Of a stretch of DNA of 19,580 nucleotides, positions 1 to 8,770 are shown in pieces (the first letter of the stretch is position 1; each line of letters begins with the position of its first letter). This stretch comes from an uncultured Burkholderiales Genera incertae sedis bacterium (lineage in GTDB: Bacteria; Pseudomonadota; Gammaproteobacteria; Burkholderiales; Eutrophovitaceae), in contig CAJQMS010000158.1 in the NCBI GenBank assembly GCA_905479505.1, forward strand, positions 1 through 19,580, in the 5' to 3' direction. A program made the translations under genes and the position numbers. The notes beneath the pieces were generated by a model, which saw only the letters and a list, made by a program, of their open reading frames with translations, had not been told where the DNA came from and did not search any database.

Positions 1-810
1 GAATACCACTTTCCCTTGAACAACCTCGCTAAATGAAGAAGTTCTGAAACCTAATTTTTTTAGCCGGATGGACATTTCAAGTTGAGACTCCGATCTCACA
101 CTGCCACCGTCTTCGAACTCGAGACTGTAGGCAAAAAACGATAGTTGTCGAGTTGCCGTAATTTTTGAATTAAGCTGTCTAAGTGAACCAGCTGCTGCAT
201 TTCGCGGATTCGCAAACAACTTTTCGCCGACCTCAGATTGCCGAATATTCAAGTCATTGAAGTCTTTTTTCATCATGACCACCTCACCTCGAACCTCAAG
301 AGCTTTTGGCGCTTCATCTCCCAATATTAAGGGAATGGATTTTACTGTCCGTATATTACTCGTTACCAACTCCCCAGCGCTGCCATCTCCTCTGGTTATT
401 GCTTGATCTAAAACTTTGTCAACGTATCGCAAACTAACTGCCAAACCATCAAACTTCGGCTCTGCGAAATAAGATATCTCACCTTCATTATTTAAGGCAT
501 CGCGTGTTCTACGATCGAAATTCTTGATATCGCTCTCATCAGTCGCGTTATTTAAAGACAACATGGGACTTAGGTGCGATACCGTTTCAAAAGAGCTTAA
601 CGGACTTGAACCGACTCTTTGAGTTGGAGAGTTCTGTGTAATCAGGTCAGGGTGTAATTTCTCAATATCAATTAACTCTTGAAAAAATACGTCATACTCT
701 GAATCAAGAAGAACCGGAGCGTCATGTCCATAATAATCGCGATTAGCTTGATTGAGGGTTTTCCTTAACCAATTAGCACGAGATTTTGCCTTGGACTCCT
801 CACCGTACAT
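1..810 (-). CDS. ligA: NAD-dependent DNA ligase LigA, N-terminal part (cut by window edge)
   Basis: NAD+-dependent DNA ligase seals nicks at Okazaki fragments and during repair. This is the N-terminal 270 codons; the gene continues beyond base 1. Reading the minus strand from the ATG at 810 gives an open frame with the Ia NAD-binding domain near residues 5-70 (N-terminus MYGEESKAKSRANW, then YYxxDAPxxxDxEYD) and the adenylation domain motif AEPKFDG. Its lysine, about residue 119, is the nucleotidyl acceptor (E. coli Lys115). FANPRNAAAGSLRQL further on is also typical of the family. The ATG shares one base with the TGA of zipA (TGATG), so translation is probably coupled; no separate ribosome binding site is evident. 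An in-frame GTG lies one codon upstream and an in-frame TAA shortly before that, so the start is well bounded. The OB-fold, zinc finger and BRCT parts are outside the window. Confidence 0.95.
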   Translation of the reverse strand, partial: MYGEESKAKSRANWLRKTLNQANRDYYGHDAPVLLDSEYDVFFQELIDIEKLHPDLITQNSPTQRVGSSPLSSFETVSHLSPMLSLNNATDESDIKNFDRRTRDALNNEGEISYFAEPKFDGLAVSLRYVDKVLDQAITRGDGSAGELVTSNIRTVKSIPLILGDEAPKALEVRGEVVMMKKDFNDLNIRQSEVGEKLFANPRNAAAGSLRQLNSKITATRQLSFFAYSLEFEDGGSVRSESQLEMSIRLKKLGFRTSSFSEVVQGKVVF

Positions 811-1904
811 CACGAAAATAATTGTTTAGCGACCAATGTACCTGGACGTATTTCTTGCTCATCCATAAGTTTAAAAATTTGTCCTAACTGTTTCCGAATC
901 AAATCTAAACCGCTATCGGTTACGACCAAGCTATTGTCGTCACAAATAGTCGCATTCATTGCGTCCGCGAACTGCTTCGCCACGCCAGCCATTTTATTGA
1001 ATGTCTTAATACCATCCTCCACCATAGTGACATCAAGCAAAAACGTGATTCCAGGAATTTCTTTGCCGGTCATTTCCTGTTCTATAAATGGCGTTGAATC
1101 TCTATTTTCGATAGTGAATAATTCAGCGCCGCTTTCATCGCTCATAATGAATACACCTCGACGATTCAGTCTCATTCCTAGAGCCCCCGATAGACTCAAC
1201 ACTTCCGCACCAGACATAAGCGACCCTCGCGGACGTTCAACCGTTAAACCAAACAATAAATCCACTTCATCGCTAAAGTCTTTAAGTACTCTTGCACGCT
1301 CCGCTTCCACCTCGGGTTTTATCTGGGTTGCAATCGCTCCTGTCGGAACCGTTTCAGCATTGATATCATTTGTTATCACTTCGATTTGCTCTTGGGTCAA
1401 AGGGCCGTTCCTATCGGTCAGTTGCACAGCTATTATCAACTTTTCAAATATAGAATCAGGATTTGAGACGATCACTGGCTCCTTATGTTTGCGGGTACTC
1501 CCCCAAATTTGATGACGTTTCGGTATTGTTTCGAGAACCTCTTGAAGACGGCCTGTGGTGCTAATACAAAGACCTTCTGTTGCGGTTATGACAACTTGGA
1601 AAGTAATTTTCGAATCTAATAGTTCCAGATCAAGTGTCTCCTCGGAGCCCTCATCAATCTTCACTACTCTAGAACTGGCTTCTGGATTTGGTTCTTGATG
1701 AGAAACAATCGATTTCGCTTTGGGATCACTCATAGGAACGACGTCTATGTTATTAATCTGCTCTAAGAGCGGGTCTTGTCCGGCCTCCTCACTTTGATGA
1801 TTTAGCTTAGACTTAAATCGTCGCTCCTGAACGCGATTTGCGACAAGCACACCAATGATGATAAAGGCGCCCAACCCTAACAAGTAAAACTGTAAATCAC
1901 TCAT
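810..1904 (-). CDS. zipA: Cell division protein ZipA
   Basis: ZipA is a bitopic inner-membrane protein that anchors and stabilises FtsZ at the division site in gammaproteobacteria. The N-terminus (SDLQFYLLGLGAFIIIGVLV, about residues 2-21) is a single membrane span followed by a basic stretch (RVQERRFKSK), as expected for N-out topology. Residues about 35-200 are a charged, poorly conserved linker. The last about 145 residues look like the ZipA C-terminal FtsZ-binding domain. At 364 residues it is somewhat longer than E. coli ZipA (328). I prefer the ATG at 1904, which has AGGTGA a few bases upstream; an in-frame TTG one codon earlier (1907) is possible but too close to that site. It lies 42 bases after smc and overlaps ligA by one base, the common smc-zipA-ligA order. 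Confidence 0.9.
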   Translation of the reverse strand: MSDLQFYLLGLGAFIIIGVLVANRVQERRFKSKLNHQSEEAGQDPLLEQINNIDVVPMSDPKAKSIVSHQEPNPEASSRVVKIDEGSEETLDLELLDSKITFQVVITATEGLCISTTGRLQEVLETIPKRHQIWGSTRKHKEPVIVSNPDSIFEKLIIAVQLTDRNGPLTQEQIEVITNDINAETVPTGAIATQIKPEVEAERARVLKDFSDEVDLLFGLTVERPRGSLMSGAEVLSLSGALGMRLNRRGVFIMSDESGAELFTIENRDSTPFIEQEMTGKEIPGITFLLDVTMVEDGIKTFNKMAGVAKQFADAMNATICDDNSLVVTDSGLDLIRKQLGQIFKLMDEQEIRPGTLVAKQLFS

Positions 1905-1946
1905 CAAATCACCTCGTATATCAAACCTTGGATTTCACTTCAGCGA

Positions 1947-4900
1947 CTAAACAACCGCTTCCTCATTTAATTTCATCGCTTCTTCTATATCAACCGCAAC
2001 AACCCTTGACACTCCTTGCTCCTGCATCGTTACACCTATTAACTGCTCACCCATCTCCATTGTTATTTTATTATGGGTAATGAAAAGGAATTGCGTATTT
2101 TGGGACATTTTTTTTACTAAGTCACAGTATCTAACGGTATTGCTGTCATCGAGGGGCGCATCCACTTCATCTAACAAGCAAAAAGGTGCGGGATTTAATT
2201 GAAATAGAGAAAAGACTAGCGACAAAGCGGTGAGTGCTTTCTCGCCGCCTGACAATAAGTGAATGGAGGTATTTCTTTTTCCAGGGGGGCGCGCGACAAC
2301 CTCTACTCCCGCGTCAAGTATTTCCTCTCCGGTCAATACGAGTTTTGCCTCACCGCCGCCAAACAGAGCAGGGAACATCTCGGCGAACTGATTGTTAACC
2401 TGTTCAAATGTTTCAGATAGTCTCTCTCTAGTTTCTTTGTCAATACTACGAATTGCACTTTCTAACGTCGAGACAGCCTTTAGAAGATCTTCAGCCTGAG
2501 AATCAAGATACCCTTTACGTTCTTTTGATTCTGTTAACTCCTCTAATGCTGCCAAATTTATTGCGCCTAGTCTCGTAATTCTGTTTTGTAATGTATTAAT
2601 CGAATCTGTTGCGCTTTCGACATCAAAATGCTCAGTCACGATAACGAGTAGACGCTCCTCTTCCGCGTCAGATTCGGCCAATTGCTGCGAAAACGCATCA
2701 CGGGCTAATCGATGCTCCTGCTCGCTAAGATTCATCGTATTTACTGTTTCTCGAAGAGGTTGGACAGCCTGTTCAGTTTTCTGGCGTTGAAGCTCAGCTT
2801 GTTTTAACCGTTGCTCCCAGCCGGACAGAGTCTCTCTAGCAGAGCTCAGACTCAACTCAATTTCCCCCCTTCGGATCAAATTCTGCTGGAGCTCCTCCGA
2901 CTGCATTCCATCTGACTCTTGATTCAATTGTGAGGTTAGTTCATCGCACTCTTCATCCATACGAATAAACATCTGATATACGTTCTTAATATTTGCAGAT
3001 AAATCAATGATTTTATTCGATAATGTACGATATTCAAATGAGGTTTCCGAATGCTTTTCATTCAGTCCACTTATCAACTTGAGTTTTTTGTTTCGCATGT
3101 CATTAGTAGACTGCAAGGTAGACATCATGTTCTCAAGCGAGGTTGAGGCAGAAACAAGTTTAATCTGCATAGCCTCAATCTGCGCGCTCGCGTCCTGATG
3201 ACGCAGGCTCTCACCTTTTTGCAAACCAACAATTTCAAGCAGCTCAGTATCAATCTGAGCTAGTCGCTCGATCGTGCGCTGATTAAGGTCAGACAAACGC
3301 AAGTAATCCACCCTCTCTTGATGCAAGGTTTCCTTCAACTCAACATATCGCTCTCTCGAGTCACCCAGAGCAACTTTCGCATCGCTTACTGCCGCGAAAA
3401 GCATTTGAAATTTCTCAGAAGAGTCATCAAGGTCCTTCTTAGAAGACAGAACCAGATGATCAAGTTTTTCGATTTCCAGCTGACGAGCAAGAACACCGTG
3501 AACTTCTTGATCTGCCGCAAAAAGGGCTATGCCGCCGGGATAGTAAAGATCACCTCGCTGAGTAATACACATCTCTCCCGGTGACAACTGATCAACTAGA
3601 CGACGCGCTTCAATATCACTTTCAGCGATTAGCACATGGGACAGCCATCCATCCATTAGACTCTTAATTACCTGATCACTCGTGTCTATGACCGACGCCA
3701 AGCTCCTACGACCGGATTGGTCTTTTTTTTCACGTGAATATTCAAAGTTCTTATGGAAAAAAGAAATTTTAGACGGCGGTTTGTTGCTGTCTGCAAACGT
3801 AATTGCATCGAGATCATTTGTCGCTATCGACATGAGTCGCTCTCTTAATACGGACTCGACCGCATCTTCCCACCCCTCAGCAACTCTTATCAGCTCCCAG
3901 AGACGCTCTTTACTGCTAAACCCACCGGATTCGAGCCATTCTTTCATCCGATCAGATTGCGAAACCCGAGATTGAAGATCAGTTAGTGCACGTTTCTTTG
4001 CATCGTAAACTGAATATGCTTTTTTATGCTCATCCAACAAATCGCCAGCAGCATCCTTTTCTTTCTCTACATTCGCGAGGTCACTATCCATCCTTGACAA
4101 CGTTTCAGCGTGCTCTGAGACCGCGTGGTTTAATCGCTGAATAGAAGAGTCCATTGACTCAATTTTGATCGCATCCGCGGGAGTCAAGTCAAGACGTTCA
4201 GCGTCTAGCCTTTCCTTCCTGCTCAATAACTGAGATAACATGTCCGCGGAGTGCTTTTGATGTGTTTTATTTAAACTTAATTGATTCTGCACGTCGGAAA
4301 TTAACTCTTTTTGAGTATTTACTTCGAGCTCGGCGCTAAGAAAATCTTCCTCGAGTGCTGGCAGCGCCTTATTTGCCTCATTTAAATGATGTAAATTTTG
4401 AGTTTGCTCGGCACGGACATCGAGAATGTGAGCCCTCGCATTCCAAAACTCTTGTTCAAAATGCTGCAAGTTCGAGCGCTCTTGTTCACGGTTTGAATGG
4501 ATACTGCGCAATTGCTGTTGAGTCCGCGTACGTGTATCCCTTAAGTGCTCTATCGTTTGTTCAACACGAGAGATGGTGGAGTTGACCTCGTAAAGTGTTC
4601 CTTGTACCTCATTCGTAGCCTTAGAACTTTCATCTCTAGCGATTTTTAATGTCTCTATTTCAGCTTCAGTTTTTCTTAAATTAGCTATTTTTTCTTCAAT
4701 CTCATTTTTCGTATGAGTAATCTTCGTCTCATACAATGCTCTTGTTTTTTCCGCATCGCGTCTACCAAAAAACCATACGCTATGTTGTGTCTCTTTGAGC
4801 TCACGCTCATATTCGTGGAATTTCTCTGCTTGCTGAGCTTGCTTTTCGAGCTTTTGAAGCTGCTTATTCAATTCAGACTGAATATCTTCAACCCTCGAGA

Positions 4901-5471
4901 GGTTCTCTCTCGTATCTTGCAGCCTGAGTTCAGTTTCCCTGCGTCTTTCTCTATATTTCGACACACCTGCCGCCTCTTCAAGAAAGGACCGCATGTCATC
5001 TGGCCTAGCTTCAATGATCCTAGAAATCATCCCTTGTTCGATGATCGCATAACCCTTGCCACCAAGACCCGTACCGAGGAAAATGTCAGCCACGTCGCGT
5101 CTTCTGACATGTTGATTATTCAAGTAATAAGACGACGTACCCTCCCTTTCAAGTACTCGCTTAACGGAAATTTCAGAGTACTGAGCCCACGGTCCAGTCA
5201 ACTTTCCAGCCGTATTATCGAAAATCAATTCGACGCTTGCGCGAGATGTCGGCTTACGATCAACTGAGCCTGCGAAAATGACATCCTGCATATTGTCGCC
5301 TCGCAATTGTTTGGCAGACGTCTCTCCTAGTACCCAGCGCACAGCATCAATCACGTTTGACTTGCCACAACCATTTGGCCCAACGACACCTACGAGTTTT
5401 CCAGGTACAGGAATGTGTGTCGGATCTACGAAAGACTTAAAACCTGCTAATTTGATATGTGTGAGGCGCAA
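1947..5471 (-). CDS. smc: Chromosome segregation protein SMC
   Basis: SMC is the ATPase of the condensin-like complex that compacts and resolves chromosomes, acting as a dimer usually with ScpA and ScpB. At 1174 residues it has the normal length for the family. The N-terminal half of the ATPase head carries the Walker A motif GPNGCGKSN (residues 31-39) after the typical start MRLTHIKLAGFKSF. Two long Glu/Gln/Lys-rich coiled-coil arms (about 170-500 and 670-1000) flank a globular hinge around 510-660. The C-terminal head has the ABC signature LSGGEKALTALSL (from 1073) and Walker B FCLLDEVDAPLDD (from 1097, with DE at 1101-1102). The start is a TTG at 5471, fixed by homology; the upstream sequence has no strong Shine-Dalgarno. 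A TATAAC -10-like hexamer lies at 5491-5496 but no well-spaced -35 partner was found. It is the first gene of smc-zipA-ligA and is divergent from queF. Confidence 0.97.
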   Translation of the reverse strand: MRLTHIKLAGFKSFVDPTHIPVPGKLVGVVGPNGCGKSNVIDAVRWVLGETSAKQLRGDNMQDVIFAGSVDRKPTSRASVELIFDNTAGKLTGPWAQYSEISVKRVLEREGTSSYYLNNQHVRRRDVADIFLGTGLGGKGYAIIEQGMISRIIEARPDDMRSFLEEAAGVSKYRERRRETELRLQDTRENLSRVEDIQSELNKQLQKLEKQAQQAEKFHEYERELKETQHSVWFFGRRDAEKTRALYETKITHTKNEIEEKIANLRKTEAEIETLKIARDESSKATNEVQGTLYEVNSTISRVEQTIEHLRDTRTRTQQQLRSIHSNREQERSNLQHFEQEFWNARAHILDVRAEQTQNLHHLNEANKALPALEEDFLSAELEVNTQKELISDVQNQLSLNKTHQKHSADMLSQLLSRKERLDAERLDLTPADAIKIESMDSSIQRLNHAVSEHAETLSRMDSDLANVEKEKDAAGDLLDEHKKAYSVYDAKKRALTDLQSRVSQSDRMKEWLESGGFSSKERLWELIRVAEGWEDAVESVLRERLMSIATNDLDAITFADSNKPPSKISFFHKNFEYSREKKDQSGRRSLASVIDTSDQVIKSLMDGWLSHVLIAESDIEARRLVDQLSPGEMCITQRGDLYYPGGIALFAADQEVHGVLARQLEIEKLDHLVLSSKKDLDDSSEKFQMLFAAVSDAKVALGDSRERYVELKETLHQERVDYLRLSDLNQRTIERLAQIDTELLEIVGLQKGESLRHQDASAQIEAMQIKLVSASTSLENMMSTLQSTNDMRNKKLKLISGLNEKHSETSFEYRTLSNKIIDLSANIKNVYQMFIRMDEECDELTSQLNQESDGMQSEELQQNLIRRGEIELSLSSARETLSGWEQRLKQAELQRQKTEQAVQPLRETVNTMNLSEQEHRLARDAFSQQLAESDAEEERLLVIVTEHFDVESATDSINTLQNRITRLGAINLAALEELTESKERKGYLDSQAEDLLKAVSTLESAIRSIDKETRERLSETFEQVNNQFAEMFPALFGGGEAKLVLTGEEILDAGVEVVARPPGKRNTSIHLLSGGEKALTALSLVFSLFQLNPAPFCLLDEVDAPLDDSNTVRYCDLVKKMSQNTQFLFITHNKITMEMGEQLIGVTMQEQGVSRVVAVDIEEAMKLNEEAVV

Positions 5472-5571
5472 AATAATATCCGTTGAAATCGTTATAATCT
5501 CAGCTGAACGAAACCAATCGTCAACCTAGCGTACTAACACATCTATTTTATCTCAATAACATTATTTACGA

Positions 5572-5988
5572 ATGCCTAACTCAAGAAAAAACGAACTAGA
5601 AACTTTTCCCAACCCTGCTCCAAACAATGATTTTCTGATTCGCATGCAGATACCAGAATTCACATGCTTGTGTCCGAAAACCGGACAGCCAGACTTTGCG
5701 ACTCTATACCTTGACTATCTACCCGACAAAAAGTGTGTAGAACTCAAGAGCTTAAAGCTCTACACCGTATCTTTTCGGGACAAAGGAGCGTTCCACGAGG
5801 CCATTACGAATCAAATTTTAGATGATCTAGTCACCCTAACCAAACCAAAATTCATGCGCCTAACCGCACGTTTTTATGTTCGGGGAGGGATATTTACAAC
5901 AATCGTTGCGGAGCATAAGAAGCGAGGGTTTAAGTCCCCAATATCTATTCAACCACCTGAATTATTAGAGCAGCGGTCCACGTATTAA
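5572..5988 (+). CDS. queF: NADPH-dependent 7-cyano-7-deazaguanine reductase QueF (type I)
   Basis: QueF reduces the nitrile of preQ0 to the amine preQ1 with two NADPH, a step of queuosine tRNA modification in the cytosol. At 138 residues it is the short unimodular form (like Bacillus subtilis), not the about 280-residue bimodular form of E. coli. The motif CPKTGQPDF holds the catalytic Cys34, which forms the thioimide, and Asp41. The QueF signature ELKSLKLY (57-64) contributes the substrate-binding Glu57, and His75-Glu76 (FHE) follows. A start at the ATG 5572 gives the usual N-terminal length, although no clear Shine-Dalgarno is seen. It is divergent from smc (100 bases between starts) and converges with the SDR gene with only 4 bases between the two stop codons. 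Short unimodular QueF proteins are found in many proteobacteria as well as Firmicutes, so the form alone is not evidence of transfer. Confidence 0.93.
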   Translation: MPNSRKNELETFPNPAPNNDFLIRMQIPEFTCLCPKTGQPDFATLYLDYLPDKKCVELKSLKLYTVSFRDKGAFHEAITNQILDDLVTLTKPKFMRLTARFYVRGGIFTTIVAEHKKRGFKSPISIQPPELLEQRSTY

Positions 5989-5992
5989 CTCA

Positions 5993-6733
5993 TCATAAGG
6001 TCGCTCCACCTCCGACCTCAATAATGGCGCCATTTATGTATGCCGCCTCATCAGAAGCAAGAAAAGAGTATGTGCTGGCGACTTCAGATACGTCGCCAAG
6101 CCTACCCATTGGAATGTTTGAGACGATATCCTCGAGGACCCTCTCTGGGATGTCTTTCAAAATCTCCGTGTCAATCATCCCCGGGCAAACACAATTCGAT
6201 CGAATGCCAAATTTTCCAAATTCTTTTGCCCAAGTCTTCGCCATTCCTATGACCCCAAATTTACTAGCAGCATAATTTGTTTGTCCAAAATTTCCGTAAA
6301 TACCCACAATTGAAGAGGCGTTGAGAACCACTCCTGATTTCTGAATCATCATTTGAGGAAAAACCATCTTTGAAAAATTAAAAGTACCCTTCAAATTCAC
6401 ATCAATCACAGCGTCAAACGCGTCATTGGACATATTAACCATGCGAGCATCCCGAACAATGCCGGCATTATTAACAAGAACATCGATGCGCCCGTAATTG
6501 TCGATAACTGTTTCGACCACTTTTTCGACTGCCGCCGAGTCGGTCACGTCTACAAGAAAAGCCATCCCCCTTTGATCAAAACTCAACTCTTCTTTTAATC
6601 GGTTAACAAGCTCTGGGCTAATATCGCAAGCCACTACGAAGGAACCTTCTTCAAGAAATTTTTTAACAGTCGCATAGCCTATTCCCCGCCCTGCACCTGT
6701 AACGATAGATACTTTATTCAATAATCTCATCAT
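5993..6733 (-). CDS. Short-chain dehydrogenase, FabG/PhaB-like 3-oxoacyl reductase
   Basis: This is a classical short-chain dehydrogenase/reductase, most like 3-oxoacyl-ACP or acetoacetyl-CoA reductases that use NAD(P)H. The 246 residues show the Rossmann motif TGAGRGIG (12-19), NNAG (88-91), the catalytic Asn in DVNLKG (113), a catalytic Ser at 140 or 141, and YAASK with Tyr154 and Lys158. The C-terminus (INGAIIEVGGG) is also typical. Two adjacent ATGs (6733 and 6730) could start it; AAGG upstream is better spaced for the second. It is the last gene of the icd-to-SDR run, 16 bases after the L,D-transpeptidase gene. The true substrate cannot be read from sequence; there is no acyl carrier protein or polyhydroxyalkanoate synthase next to it, so fatty-acid synthesis, PHA metabolism or another carbonyl reduction remain possible. 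Confidence 0.88.
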   Translation of the reverse strand: MMRLLNKVSIVTGAGRGIGYATVKKFLEEGSFVVACDISPELVNRLKEELSFDQRGMAFLVDVTDSAAVEKVVETVIDNYGRIDVLVNNAGIVRDARMVNMSNDAFDAVIDVNLKGTFNFSKMVFPQMMIQKSGVVLNASSIVGIYGNFGQTNYAASKFGVIGMAKTWAKEFGKFGIRSNCVCPGMIDTEILKDIPERVLEDIVSNIPMGRLGDVSEVASTYSFLASDEAAYINGAIIEVGGGATL

Positions 6734-6749
6734 AAACCTTCATGTCACA

Positions 6750-7229
6750 CTAAAAAATATTAACAATATCTCCCGCTGTAACCATCTCAAATAACTCAAC
6801 TATCGCTGCGTTTGACATGCGGATACAACCGATTGAACTCGGAATACCTAACTGAGTGTCCTCAGGGCACCCGTGTATATATATAAAACGTCTCATCGTA
6901 TCAACCGAGCCCAGACGATTTATTCCAATTTGCTTACCGGACAGCCATAGAATACGAGTTAGGATCCAGTCCCGCTCTGGGTTAACGGTACCCAAAGTCG
7001 CGTTATAGATTTCCCCCGTCGGCCTGCGTGCAATAAAAACACTGTTGACGGGCTCATTAGAGCCGATTTTGGCTCTAATATAATGAATCCCTCGTGGTGT
7101 TTTAAAACTATTATTTTCTTCGCCTAATCCAAACCTGGAGGTTGATATCTCATACACTTTCAATACAGCTTCATTTGGATGCTCACTAATCGAGAGTGAC
7201 TGACTGGCGGTATTCACATTTAGATACAT
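6750..7229 (-). CDS. L,D-transpeptidase (YkuD-fold) family protein without signal peptide
   Basis: YkuD-fold proteins are cysteine L,D-transpeptidases that cross-link peptidoglycan or attach lipoproteins in the periplasm. The 159-residue protein is essentially only this domain. TPRGIHYI (44-51) matches the TPxGxF strand, IHG (118-120) gives the conserved His, and SIGCIRMSN (132-140) holds the expected nucleophile Cys135 and Arg137. The usual SHGC motif has Ile (133) in place of His, and an extra Cys121 follows the HG. No signal peptide or membrane anchor is visible: the frame starts inside the first beta strand (MYLNVNTASQSLSI). Its start is 2 bases after the tadA stop, so an upstream extension is not possible without entering tadA. 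It could be a cytosolic member with another role, or be exported in an unrecognised way. The family assignment is firm, the function is not. Confidence 0.85.
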   Translation of the reverse strand: MYLNVNTASQSLSISEHPNEAVLKVYEISTSRFGLGEENNSFKTPRGIHYIRAKIGSNEPVNSVFIARRPTGEIYNATLGTVNPERDWILTRILWLSGKQIGINRLGSVDTMRRFIYIHGCPEDTQLGIPSSIGCIRMSNAAIVELFEMVTAGDIVNIF

Positions 7230-7231
7230 GA

Positions 7232-7699
7232 TTATCGGCGACTTTTAAAGAATGTTTGCAGCACTTCGGAACATTCGGTTTGCAGTACACCGCCCATGAC
7301 AGTCGTATGATGATTTAAATTATGCTCGGAAAACAAATCCACAACCGAACCACATGCACCAGATTTAGGGTCATATGCACCAAATACCAACCGAGAAATT
7401 CTAGCGTGAATAATTGCCCCCGCGCACATTACACACGGCTCGAGAGTGGTGTACAACGTAGTTCCCACAAGTCGATAGTTGCGAACAGCGCTGGCTGCAA
7501 GACGAATAGTATTTATTTCTGCGTGCGCAGTCGGATCACTTGAGAATATCGGCGAGTTACCCGCACCGCCGATTACGTTACCATCTTGTACTAAGACAGC
7601 ACCTACCGGCACCTCACTTCTTAACGCACTTTCCCGAGCGAACCTCAAGGCTCTGGACATAAATTCATGGTCGCTCTGCAAGCTTTCCGATCCTCCCAA
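7232..7699 (-). CDS. tadA: tRNA-specific adenosine deaminase TadA
   Basis: TadA deaminates A34 to inosine in the anticodon of tRNA-Arg(ACG), allowing wobble decoding; the enzyme is a zinc-dependent cytosolic homodimer. The 155-residue product has the deaminase zinc site HAE (59-61, with the proton-shuttling Glu61) and PCVMC (88-92, Cys89 and Cys92), plus PVGAVLV and NYRL strings seen in E. coli TadA. The start is uncertain. The open frame begins at a TTG (7699) five bases after the stop of the reductase gene, but a second TTG at 7681 follows a GGAGG by 10 bases and gives an N-terminus (MQSDHEFMSRAL) closer to known TadA proteins. No ATG lies in the N-terminal region until codon 14, inside the domain. 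It sits between the CurA-like gene and the L,D-transpeptidase gene, with 2-5 base gaps. Confidence 0.93.
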   Translation of the reverse strand: MGGSESLQSDHEFMSRALRFARESALRSEVPVGAVLVQDGNVIGGAGNSPIFSSDPTAHAEINTIRLAASAVRNYRLVGTTLYTTLEPCVMCAGAIIHARISRLVFGAYDPKSGACGSVVDLFSEHNLNHHTTVMGGVLQTECSEVLQTFFKSRR

Positions 7700-7704
7700 A
7701 ACTG

Positions 7705-8739
7705 CTAGACCTCAATAACTAATTTACCTAAGTTACGCCCATTTAAAAGACCAATAAACGCATCTGGTGCGTTTTCAATGCCGGTCACCACATCTTCCTG
7801 GTACTTGATAGACCCTGACGCTACCATAGGCTCCACCTCAGATACAAAACTTATGTAATTAGACCAATGATCCGAAATAATATAGCCATTTACGGACAGT
7901 TTACGGACTAAGATATTGCGCCACAGGTGTGGGGTTGAGAGGGACTCCGTACTTGCTCCGGCGCCCATTCCGCCATCGTTATACCAACTGATCATTCCAC
8001 ACACTGGTATCCTACCGAATTCATTCATAAGCGGGATTGCTGCCTCAAATAATTTTCCGCCGACATTTTCAAAGTAAATATCAATACCCTGTGGGGCAAT
8101 TTCTTCAATAGCGTGACGAAGTAACTCAGGCGTTTCATAGTCCTTGTGATTTAAACAGTGATCTAGGCCAAACTTATCAATAGCCAGTTCGCATTTCCCC
8201 TTCGACCCAGCAACCCCAATAGTGTTGAGCCCTGATTGCTTCGCTAATTGCGCGACCATCGATCCCACTGGACCGGTAACCGCTCCCACCAACAGCGTCT
8301 CCCCAGACTTGGGTCTTCCATGTTGATTTAATCCCCACCAACCTGTAAACCCAGGCATTCCGAGAACGCCAAGAGCTAATGATTTCGGCTCCATTGAGAT
8401 AGGGATTTTCTGTATCAAATTACCCTCGATGACGGTAAGGTCACCCCACCCCAATCGACCGTAAACTAAATCGCCAACTTCAATTCCAGGAAAAGCACTG
8501 GCTTCTACACGGCCCACTCCTCCAGCTTCCATGATCGATCCAACTTGAATGGGGGGAGCGTAAGATTGCACATCATCCATCCGTCCTCTCATGTATGGAT
8601 CAAGAGAAAAATGAGATAATTTGACAAGTACCTGACCAGGAGAAAGCGAAGGTATTTGAAATTCTTCCAAACTAAAGTTTTCTGCCTTAGGCATACCAAT
8701 AGGTCTGCTTGCGAGGATAATTCTTTTACCGTGTCTCAA
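7705..8739 (-). CDS. NADP-dependent MDR-family oxidoreductase, CurA-like
   Basis: This is a zinc-independent medium-chain dehydrogenase/reductase of the leukotriene B4 12-hydroxydehydrogenase / prostaglandin reductase group, which reduces alpha,beta-unsaturated carbonyls with NADPH. Its 344 residues closely follow E. coli CurA (NADPH-dependent curcumin reductase): ILASRPIGMP near the N-terminus, SLDPYMRGRM (45-54), LGVLGMPGFTG, the nucleotide-binding loop GAVTGPVG (152-159), GIDIYFENVGG, IPVCGMIS and ENAPDAFIGLLNG at the end. The start is a TTG at 8739 with GGAGAG about 10 bases upstream; no in-frame ATG lies nearby. It begins 31 bases after the isocitrate dehydrogenase stop and is followed by tadA. 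The physiological substrate is not known, so no gene symbol is assigned. Confidence 0.9.
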   Translation of the reverse strand: MRHGKRIILASRPIGMPKAENFSLEEFQIPSLSPGQVLVKLSHFSLDPYMRGRMDDVQSYAPPIQVGSIMEAGGVGRVEASAFPGIEVGDLVYGRLGWGDLTVIEGNLIQKIPISMEPKSLALGVLGMPGFTGWWGLNQHGRPKSGETLLVGAVTGPVGSMVAQLAKQSGLNTIGVAGSKGKCELAIDKFGLDHCLNHKDYETPELLRHAIEEIAPQGIDIYFENVGGKLFEAAIPLMNEFGRIPVCGMISWYNDGGMGAGASTESLSTPHLWRNILVRKLSVNGYIISDHWSNYISFVSEVEPMVASGSIKYQEDVVTGIENAPDAFIGLLNGRNLGKLVIEV

Positions 8740-8770
8740 GTTATCAACTCTCCGAAAATATTTAAATCAT

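Noticed and set aside
934..1512. 192-codon plus-strand open frame opposite zipA
   Set aside because: It is the antisense of a clear zipA gene, has a Ser/Ile-rich composition of no recognisable family and no ribosome binding site of note.
4713..5267. 184-codon plus-strand open frame opposite smc
   Set aside because: It lies wholly inside the conserved N-terminal part of smc and shows no family features.
5999..6017. GGTCG-N9-CGACC hairpin at the end of the SDR gene as a terminator
   Set aside because: Only a 5-bp stem, inside coding sequence and without a T-run on either strand.
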